A stretch of 64,000 bases of DNA. It comes from Pogona vitticeps. Its lineage: Eukaryota; Chordata; Lepidosauria; Squamata; Agamidae. Where the stretch lies: positions 149,951,428-150,015,427 of the forward strand of contig NC_135784.1 of assembly GCF_051106095.1 (NCBI RefSeq), given 5' to 3'. Positions within the stretch are counted from its first letter, which is position 1. Every line of letters starts with the position of its first letter. The translations under genes and the position numbers were made by a program. The notes under the pieces were generated by a model, which saw nothing but the letters and a program-made list of their open reading frames with translations, did no database searches and had not been told where the DNA came from. Positions 54,407-64,000 of the stretch are shown piece by piece.

Positions 54407-56472
54407 CTAGTGACAACATCTAAAGACTAGCTTGTTCTTGAATCTGTGAAGGCATTTACTGTTAAGGTGGAGTGTAGGAAGAGAGAAACACCAACGGGAA
54501 TAATAGGTTCTAGTGCAAGAGAAGGATGGCTTGTGTCTCTCCAGATCATGTTGTGGGGCTATTCTAATCAGCCTTAGGCAGCATAGCAAAAGGTCAGGGG
54601 TCAAGGTGGTTCAATCCAACAACATTCCAAGAGTTGTGTGTTGCTCATCCCCACTCTTAATTTTAAAGATGTTCCAGGTTTGGTTACACCTGGAAAAAGA
54701 ACAAAAAGAAAAAAAGCAAAGAAACATAGTGATGGATCTACCATTTTGTAAAAGATAAAATCCCAGCTATTACCCATATTTGTCTCTGTTTATTAAAATA
54801 TATATATAGTTGGATATAATTGGAGGAAAGGGTGAAACTGGGACTTTTCCCCCTTATGCCCCCTAGAACTGGAGTTTCATATGAACTCATGTTTTCAACG
54901 ATTTGTTCCCCAACTGATAAACAGGAATGTGTGTGCTTTTTAAAAAAAATGTTGAAAATAGGAACCACGTGGCTTTAGCAACAAAAGCTTACAAGAGAAC
55001 AGAAAGCTCCAGTGGCAAAGAGTCAACAGCATTACCTAAACCACAGCACTTGATGGTCATTCTCCCTGGCTCTGCATGCCTGCATTCCCAAACCTTCCTT
55101 AAAAGTTTTTCCACATTTGTTCAAATGCTGAATTTTTTATACAGATTGCCACTAATTTAGGACAGGGCTCATGAAAGTGGTACTTGACACAAGTCCCTCC
55201 CTTAGTTACCTACCCAATCTGAGGTGGGCAGTGTCTGATAGGGACTTGTGAGAAGTCCAGCCCTACTTGTATGCAGGTTTTTTAGCATGTCGTTGACTGA
55301 GCCAGGACTTCTATTACTAGCGTTGTGTGATGCCTCATCAAGGACACCTTGCCATCCTGGTCTCCCTCATTCTCTGGAGACTCTGACCTTCTAGAGAGGT
55401 GATGTGAGCCACCAGCCTTCAGCAATTACATAGTTATCTGATATTCAAACACTGGAATCCAGGATTCCAATTCTTGACATCCAGGCACCCTGTCCTAATT
55501 AAAGAATTCCAAAATCCCTACAGAGGAAAGGAGGGAACTAGCTGCCAGGACTCTAGAGGTGGTCTGTTTTTATCATCCTGAAGAAAAAGAGCTAAGCAAG
55601 TGTTTATCAGAAGAGCAGAGGCTTCTACCGTGGAGTGTGAGTCCCATCTTCAGACACTGAAAAACCTGCTCCAAATGGCGAGAAGCCCTCTCTGCTGCAG
55701 AGGAGATTTTCAACAGCAAAATGGGTAGAGAGTGAGAGAGAAGGGGCTGATCCCTCTGATAGCGTCATGAGCCAGTTAAAGCCATTGGATGTTGCAGGTG
55801 TATATTCTTTTATACAAGTGGCTGTGGTTTACTGAAATAAACAATGAAATCAGAGTAAAGAATCTACATTTTTAAAGACCTGAGCAAAAAGCTTCTCCAG
55901 CTTCTTGGACTCTTTATGTTCACTTTAACGGAGCCGTTGTTATTGAAGGCACATGGATCTCTGTCTCTTCACTGTCTAGATGAGAGACTCCGCACCTCCC
56001 CAACCCTTGAGTTCTAGGATGGCTGGGGTGAGGGGATAGAAAACAGGCTATACATGTAAACATATACATACAGAAAGAGAGACACAAATCTCTCTGCCTC
56101 ATCTATTTTAGCAGATCGTGTTTTCGTCACGTAACGATCTCCACTCCATTACAGGTAGCACAGTGCATCAATCTGACATATGGCAAACAAGGCTGTCATC
56201 TAGAGGGAGAAAAGGAGATTACTACTTGAAGGTAGAGCTTCTGCTTAAATTCTCACCTGGAGTTCTAAGCAGACCCAAGAAATATGGCTTCCCAGACTCT
56301 TAAAGCAGAGGAGTCCAAGACCCAGAGAGGAAAGGGCTTGGTTGCCTACGACTCGCAGCTCTCAGCCACGATTCCTTGCTGCGTTTTATTGTGTGAGGAA
56401 GGGAAACTGGAGAAGCCGCAGCAGCCCATTAATGGTGAAGGTGCCAACTGCATGTGGGTTCGCATGGCCAAC

Positions 56473-56517
<45 letters not shown>

Positions 56518-56638
56518 GTTTGTTTGTTTGTTTGTTTGTTTGTTATTTAAATTTATAATCCACAATACTTGCCAACCAGGGCACTCTGGGCAGCTAACAA
56601 CAATATAAGGGGAAAAAAGTAAAAACACGATAAAAAAT

Positions 56639-56705
<67 letters not shown>

Positions 56706-57814
56706 TTTTATTTTATTTTATTTCTATCCCGCCTATCTGGTCGTACTAGACCACTCTAGGCGGCTAGAGTGAACTTTGTCAATTAGCCATACTGGCTTCT
56801 ATAGTTCTGCTCCTGCATGTGGTAAAAAGCAGTAGTGCGTCTAAGCCATAGTACTTTGTTCCTATGCAGCCTGATTCAATATCTAGGAGGTAGCCCTACT
56901 AAACAGGAAAATATTAAATGAAGGTTTGTGTGTGTGTGTGTGGGGGAGAGGACAGTAGTAGTGAGCAGTAAGCTATTTGCTGTGGTTTAGGGGAAACAGT
57001 GAAGGGAAGAGACTTTCAGAAACTCTCAGTTCTGATCTTTGGAGTGAATCATGTTTTCCTCTGAAATATTCTGTGCTGTTGCTTTCGGGAACAGGAGACT
57101 GACTGTGGAAGGCAGGTGAAAAAAATTCCACCTCTCTCTTGTTGGGACACAAATGATCAAGAGGCTTATCAGAATTCTTGTCCAAACCTCCATCTAAAAG
57201 ACATGTCTCCAAAACACAGCTTTTTCACAGGAAATCTTTTTAAAAAAATCATTTTTCTCTGCTATAATTTCCCTTCCAGACCTGTTTTTTGTGTATGTTT
57301 CTAACTTACTGGAAACTAATTGAACAAGAAGGTTAACTGGAGAAATCAATTTCCATGGGAAGCACAACAGCACTAAATTCTGCCCCTGGAACAAAGGATA
57401 CAATCACACAATATAGTTTTCCTAGAGTAGAATGGACTCACTAAACAAGATTGATTTAAAGTACAGTCTGAGTTTTAGAACGATCCTTGCATCCATATGC
57501 AAAGGTCTGGTGTTTTTGATATTAAATACACAGCATCCGGAAGCCAACCCTATTTGTCCTGTTCCTCCCTCTGAGTCTTAATGCCCCCCATATCTTCTCC
57601 TGACTCCCCCTCCATGGGGAGTGGGGGAAAGCTGGAATTATTATTATTATTAAAAAATACCAGGCCCAGTCCATCAAAATAACAAAAACATTGACTGGTA
57701 TTATTTAACAGCTACAAGTTTTAACCAAAAACCGAAGAATCTGTTAAATATTGACATTGTATATACTGTATGCTGTTCCTAATATTGCTGTGTTTTTGTA
57801 GCTGTGATGTAGCT

Positions 57815-57866
<52 letters not shown>

Positions 57867-57955
57867 TTTTTTTATTTTATTTTATTTTATTTTATTTTAT
57901 TTTATTTATATCCCACCTATCTAGCCAACTCAGGACCACTCTAGGCGGCTAACAT
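56473..57955. repeat. Tetranucleotide arrays with LINE-type tails
   Basis: Arrays: (TTAG)n then (TTTG)n at 56473-56543, (ATTT)n at 56637-56723 and (TTTA)n passing into (TTTTA)n at 57815-57907. The first is followed by atccacaatacttgccaacc-type sequence and the other two by tctatcccgcctatctgg / tatcccacctatctagcc with accactctaggcggcta. These are antisense tails of the L2/CR1-like group. Nothing else recognised between 56780 and 57810. Confidence 0.85.
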
Positions 57956-58639
57956 CAGGTAATAAAAGTATACATCTGTTTGCTATTATCAGTTATTATC
58001 ATCCTTGCCATCATCCTCTTTGTTGTAATTTTCATTAATAGTGAAGTGTGAAACAGCACTGGATTGGCGTGGTGGGGCGGTGGGTGGGTTGCAGCTATTC
58101 TACCCTTTTTCTGACAATAAAAATGTCAGAAGAAACAATTAGAAAATATTGGAGAGCTGCAGACTGAAGACAACAATATCTAGGCACTTTCCACTAACTT
58201 TTTGTGGACTAGGGAGTCTGAGGCCACAATAAAAGCGCAATATTGAACCCTAACCCAAAACTAGTAATGGCATGACATCCTCCACCCAGCTGGGGTCAGT
58301 AATCTTGCTTATGGGGTGCAGGGTGGGCTCTCAACAGAGATCTCTCCTGCAACATAGGGAGATGATCAGGGCCTGCTGCCCCCTTACTACCTTATGCCGA
58401 ACATTACTTCACTGTCTCATGGCAGGGCCGGCCCTGGTCACAGGAGAGGGGAGATCTGAAGTCCTCTGGGCTCTGCCTCAAGCCTGAACGTGTTTCCCCA
58501 GTAACTCTAAAACAGGGAGGGAGGGAGAGAGACAGAGACCGTGATGGCAATCTGCCCCGCCACCACAGCTGGAAGAGAATCCTTATCTTGACATCACTTT
58601 CCTCTAAGCCCTCCCCGTCTGTCACTGACCCTCAGCCAC

Positions 58640-59067
<428 letters not shown>

Positions 59068-60805
59068 CCGCCATGGGATGGAAAGGGGTGTGCAAAGATG
59101 CTCAGGGGAGTCGCCTGCTCCATTCTTAGCTGCAGCACTTTGTGGAGGTGAGAAAAAGGCAATCACAGGAGAGAAGCGGATGTAAGGGTGGAAGTGGGCC
59201 CACACTGAGTAGGCGATACGTCTTTGGGAATTGTGCTCCTTGTGATTCTTCTTCTCTTCCTTGCCTTGTCTGGATTTTCTTACATCTAGAGGATCTATAA
59301 CTTCTTTGCTGCAAATGCTTCAGGAAAGATCTTCAGACAGGTAACCAGAACAAAGAGACCCCAGCCTTGGGCAGGCGCTGTCAGGTGGGGGTTCACAGAC
59401 ACACTTCTGAGGTATGTTTCGTCTCTTGTGGGTAAAATTGTTCTTATGTATTTTTATTATTATTATTTAAAATACTTTTATCCCACCTTTCTTCTTAAAA
59501 AGGACCCAACACCTTCCCAAGCGGCCTGCACCTTTGCACTGGTACTGCAATTCTCGATCTGCCTTGAGACAGAAGTGCAGCAGCCATGCTCCGGGAAAAA
59601 GAAAAGAAGAAGAAAAGAACACACACACACACAGGGATATACTTGAAACACGTCCAAATTATTTGGAACCCTGCCCAGTTGGCTGCATGTCAGAATCACC
59701 CCCTCTCTTAACCTTAAATGGAAAGTAAGCGTGGCCCTTTCTTCCCCCGCCAAGAGACCCATGATTGCTCTATACACCATGTCACTGTTGTTAAATTGTG
59801 TGTAAACCCAGTGAAGATGTCTTGTATATCAGACAGTGACAGGTTGTTTACTGTTCCCTTTCTAAACCTATTAAAAAGATGTGGAAATGGTTCCAGTTGC
59901 CTGTCAGTTGCCCATCTGCGAAGGACGTGTGTGTGTGGATTCAAAATGCAGAAAGCTTGGTGGTGGAACAGGGATGGGTCAGTCTGAGGCATGAAGTTTG
60001 ATCCCTTGCATCTCCAGTGAAGTGAGATGGAGAGAGGAGAGAAATGTTGGCCTGCAAACCATCGAACATGAAGCTCTCCCTTGATCAGACTCATCACAGG
60101 GCAAAACATATATTAATGTCTTTCAAATAATGCTCAACTTAAGTTGCAAAGACTTAAAGAAGGATCAGTGGCTCTGGTAAAAATTAGATGGTTTGCAATT
60201 CAAATGATTAATAGCTTATCTTGAAAAGAAATAAGAAGATTCAGGGGAGCATTCCACTCTACCCACCCACCCAAAACAGTCTCAAAAGTTGTGACAGATC
60301 AGTGCATTCCTTCTTCCTGGGGGAGATTGAAATTTGATTTGTATTATCCATGAGCATCTTATCCCTGGGAAGTGTTTGGTTATAAGCTTCTTTGAATGTT
60401 GAGGTTACCTTAAAAGGGTGAAAGGAATCACTACTTTTGCTGTGTATTCTCATTCTTTCATCTATGGTAAGGCAGGTTTTTTAGAACTACAGGCAAACCA
60501 TTCTTTATCCGTTTGAATGCTTGCTCCTAGTCCAAGGTGGTTCTCTGATTTTTCAACAGTGGGAGGTCATGATAGGAGATAGTCTCCTGATTGCTGAGTC
60601 CTGTTCCTAGATTTTGAAATAAGATGCTTATTTGGAATGGATCTTGCAGAAGGTAAGAGAGAAAGGGGCAGAGATAGGAAAAAAGTTATTCCAGTTGGTA
60701 CTAGTTGGAACTGGGGGGAAAATCTTAGAGAGGGAAGCTGTCAGGATCTGCTCCATGCTTTGTGAATGTTTGTTTACTTCCATACATTCTCCTTCTGCAG
60801 CTGTA
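59068..60805 (+). other. Probable 3' UTR of the Reprimo-family gene
   Basis: No other gene is visible. Simple (TTA)n near 59455-59468 and a short (AC)n near 59620-59632. Whether transcription really continues to the AATAAA at 60806 cannot be told from the sequence alone. Confidence 0.4.
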
Positions 60806-60811
60806 AATAAA
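60806..60811 (+). terminator. Candidate polyadenylation signal for the Reprimo-family gene
   Basis: A clean AATAAA about 1.74 kb after the stop codon. Reprimo-family transcripts typically have a 3' UTR longer than the coding region, which fits, but use of this signal is inferred. Confidence 0.4.
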
Positions 60812-60971
60812 GCAGATGCTACAGCGGTATGATCAGTTTCTAGTGCTCTTACACCTTGAGAAAAGGAATGTTTTGTTCCTGCCTCTGGAACTTCTCAGTC
60901 AGAAGTAGCAAGTTTCTCATCTGTTCACCAGGGAATAGTAGCTGGGCAAGTAAGTTGCAGCAACAACAGTG

Positions 60972-61137
60972 AGGAAGAGCCTCAAGGCACTTTAAAGACT
61001 AATCCATTTATTATGGCACAAACTTTCACAGACTACAAACCATTTCATGGGATAACATTCCATACAAGTGGCTAAAAATGTGTCATGATCAAAAAGCAGT
61101 GCCATAATAAATGTTAATTTTAAAGTGCCACAACACT
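60972..61137. repeat. Inverted-halves interspersed repeat
   Basis: Left half aaggcactttaaagacta ... tttattatggca and right half tgccataataaatg ... ttttaaagtgccacaac are reverse complements, separated by about 70 bases containing aaaccatttcatggg. A repeat type common in reptile genomes; family not assigned. Confidence 0.65.
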
Positions 61138-61298
61138 CGTGTACAGTATATAATAATAGGGCAAGAGAAATGTGGGTGTACACACCAAAGGACAATGAAT
61201 CCTTCCAACTGGCTTCCAATAGCACTATTAAAGCAATATTATCATTTTTCAATCTCTACTGAATTTATTGCCGTTCACTCCCAGTTTACAATGTAGAC

Positions 61299-61428
61299 AG
61301 TTGCCTGAAGGGGGGCTTTTGGTCCTCTGGGTGCTTTAGACTACGAATCCCACAAGCCTTTGCTGTTAGCTATGCAGTAACACCTCTGTGAATTAACATC
61401 TGGCAGGCCAAATGCTCCCCACCCTGAC
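61299..61428. mobile_element. Possible decayed hAT MITE
   Basis: Shows the layout of the 1127-1256 family (gactacgaatcccacaagcc in the left half, ttaacatctggcaggcc and aaatgctccccaccctg in the right half), but terminal repeats and target duplication are not clear. Confidence 0.4.
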
Positions 61429-61429
61429 C

Positions 61430-63139
61430 TAGGGGATTACTGTCTTAAAAGCTGCAGTCTGCTTCCAGCAGAAGGGCTTGATTATTTCTCATGGGTGGAC
61501 AGGTCTTGCTGCTACACCAGGCCTCCCTGGCAATGTCTGGTTGAGTGAGACAGCCGACTTCACATTAAGATGGGTCTCACTTCCAGCAGGATCTTCCACT
61601 CCTTCTTATTCAATGTTCCTAGAGAGATGTGGCAGCAGGTAGGGGATGGTGACAGCCACGCATCCCCTTTTTGGTTCATCCTTAAGTCCCACAACCCTTC
61701 CACCCCCTTTTCAGTTGCTGAGGGCAGCCCTCCCTCGTTTGGCACCCTCCACATGGAGAGGGCTACAGCCTCCCATCGCCCCTAAGTAGAATGGTGGTTA
61801 TTCTGGCTGGAGATGATGAGAGATGTAGCCCAACCCATCCAGGGAAAAATGACATGGGGAAAAACAAGCATGCTGATAAGAAGAGGTGAAAGAAACCAGA
61901 ACAATCAATACCGTTTCAGATTGTTAAACAAAGTGTGCTGCAGTCAGAGCAGTAGCATCTCAGGAGTGGAACGAGATATTTTCCCCTCTGAGATGCTAGC
62001 ATTTTGCTCGCAGGCACCTTGGTGTGTTTGCATGTTCCTAAACAAAAAGCATACCCTGTCCTTCTTTTTTTCAGATGAGGTATAAATGTGTCTTTACAGG
62101 CACAGTTCTCAGACATGAGAGAAGGAAGGGAGAATGACATTTTTTTAAAAAATGCCACTTGCCACCTGTACTTCTTATCAGTACTTATAAGACAATTGCT
62201 AAAGGCATTTTAAAAAAAAATCTGGTTGTATAATCTTGATGTTTTCTAAATGGGATGACTGGCTGACTGATTAAGCTGAAGCAGAAACAAGATTTCCCAG
62301 GTGCTGTTTTGCATCGCAACATATGTCACCTGCATGGTGTTATAAAGGACTGTTTCACTTCTCTACTTTGTTCCTTCTTGGGATCTTAATGGAGTGGCTC
62401 TTGCATATGCCAGGCATCAGTTCCTGGGCATGCTGCCATTTCTTTCTGGAACTAGTCTACAAGTACAATAATGCAGGATCACACCATCTATGTAACTATT
62501 GTTCTTGCACAAGTGCTTTCTTCATGGAATCCTATTGTGTGCTGGCAACACTTGTGCAAGCATCATGATCTGGCATTATTACGAGGAGACTTTTGCTCTT
62601 TGTTCACTGGAAGCTCAATAGGATACAGGCTACAACTTCATGCTATTTTTTTGCTCTGTAACAAAAGTCAGATTGGGGGCCATTGTGAAGGCTGAAGGAA
62701 TAGATGTTATTTTGCCATTAAATCACCCTTCTCTCTGAAGGCAAGGGAGAATTTTCCTCTATGCCAAACAGAAGTGTGAAATTGATGGGCTTTTACTTTT
62801 ATTTTAATTACAGTTTTTCTCCCTACCAACATGCCCCTCCTCCTGCCGCTTAGCTTCCAGGAGGGATTTTCTGAGAGATAATATCTCTGGCCAATAATGG
62901 TGCTTAGTGCTTGTAATCAGTGTGATGGTACATGCAAGACCATATATTGCAAAGATGTTCATCAGGGCTTAAATGGGATGGGTGTGGTCAGGAGAAGGGC
63001 AGAGAGAAGATTCCCCTGGCCCGGAAATCTCAAAAGAGGTGGTTGGTTCTTGCTGTTGCTTCTGCCATCTGCCAGATGGGGAAGAAAAAAAATTTTTTAA
63101 AGGAGAATCTGCTTTGGCTTTGACAGAAATAACAGGTCC
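61430..63139. other. Intergenic, no recognised gene
   Basis: Non-coding sequence with no exon or RNA gene that I can support. Confidence 0.5.
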
Positions 63140-63422
63140 AGGCTACTTGGCCTCCCCACCCTTTTATCCTTCCACCGACAGCTAAAGAAAGAGCCATCTT
63201 TTCAGGCAGGCTTTTAACAATCTTGATTGAGTCCCTTAATGCCTTTTTAAAGTTAAGATTAAGATAGCTTTTAATGTTTACCTGTTTTAATTATTAAATT
63301 GTATTATAATAAGTTTTAGAGTTTGATTGGTTTTTAATTTATAATGTATGTTTTTAATTCTGTTCTTTTTAATACTGTCTTGGGTCCCCTTATTGGGAGC
63401 AAGGTGGCCTAAAAATAAAATA
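63140..63422 (+). mobile_element. LINE-derived 3' end (L2/CR1-like)
   Basis: Reads like an L2-type 3' UTR: aaagccatcttttcaggcagg-like start, long T/A-rich middle, and the ending ggtggcctaaaaataaaataaaa. The peptide upstream is too decayed to read. The remaining bases to 64000 show nothing recognisable. Confidence 0.6.
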
Positions 63423-64000
63423 AAAGGCAATTTTTTTGTTTGGCTAGCTTGCTTCTGGTGCAGGACAGTTTCCAGATGCAGCCCACTTACTCAAGTCAGA
63501 CGATGTAGGTCCAGAGAGTGCGTAGATGTGAAGCTGTATAAAGACCCGGCCTAGGTGGCCATGAGTTCCATGGAAACAAATCAGGAAGTTCCAACTGCCT
63601 TCCCCTCACAAAAGAACAACACAGTCAGAGGGACTGCTGGCTTTTTAAATTGCCATTACAATTGAGCTTGGTTGTACAACTCTTGACACCTGCTAAGTGT
63701 TTAACTACAGGCTATGAAACACTATCTCTGTTGCTAAAAGTGATGCTAGAAGGCACAAGAACCGTCTGATCAGTTTTGTGTTTTTTAAATGGTCAGGTGG
63801 CCATGACACAGCAGGCTAGAAGGCTCCTTCACGGCATTTAAAGAAATGAAAAGAGCCACCTTTCCTTTCATTAACCCAAAGCAGCCTGACCTATGCTAAG
63901 CAACAGAAACCCTAGCAACCACAGGTAAAGCTTTTATGAGCTTAGAGGCAAGTGTCACCTCCTGGTCATACCAGCAGGCCCAAACCCCTGCCAAACACAC

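Noticed and set aside
56473-56515. (TTAG)n array as possible telomere-type sequence
   Set aside because: Vertebrate telomere repeat is TTAGGG; this is a plain tetranucleotide microsatellite.
57770-57952. Open frame of repeated LFIY residues resembling a membrane protein
   Set aside because: Translation of the (TTTA)n microsatellite.

Overview
The window is vertebrate nuclear DNA, most likely from a squamate reptile (lizard or snake). Evidence: two intron-bearing housekeeping genes with protein sequences almost identical to other amniotes, RTE-BovB and L2 LINEs, tRNA-derived SINEs, two different Tc1-like transposons, and many short hAT and pogo/Tigger-type MITEs. No prokaryotic signal is present.

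Three protein genes lie on the + strand. NACA (exons from 1802 to 8163; only the first 24 codons lie upstream of the window) encodes the alpha subunit of the nascent-polypeptide-associated complex. PTGES3 (19354-39983, eight exons, complete 160-residue p23) encodes the HSP90 co-chaperone. NACA followed by PTGES3 in the same orientation is the order of human 12q13. The third gene, at 58759-59067, is a single-exon 102-residue Reprimo-family membrane protein. It is neither RPRM nor RPRML by its ends, and it sits beside NACA/PTGES3 in the HOXC-type paralogon. The best reading is the rarely retained third lineage, RPRM3; this is the most interesting item in the window.

Layout: 1-8.3 kb NACA, with a Tc1 transposon in an intron; 8.3-18.2 kb intergenic, dominated by repeats (a second Tc1 element with a nested insertion, a G-rich hAT MITE, a BovB copy interrupted by an L2, another L2); 18.6-19.4 kb CpG-rich PTGES3 promoter with a duplicated NRF-1/YY1-like module; 19.4-40.9 kb PTGES3, whose introns carry five Tigger-type MITEs, three other TA-flanked MITEs or related copies, L2, SINEs and a perfect 74-bp palindrome; 40.9-58.6 kb largely non-coding, with a BovB fragment, a U6 snRNA pseudogene, MITEs and tetranucleotide arrays; 58.6-60.8 kb the Reprimo-family gene; then repeat remnants to the end.

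The three genes do not form a pathway. NACA and PTGES3 both act on protein folding (ribosome exit and HSP90 cycle), but their adjacency is best explained as ancient synteny.
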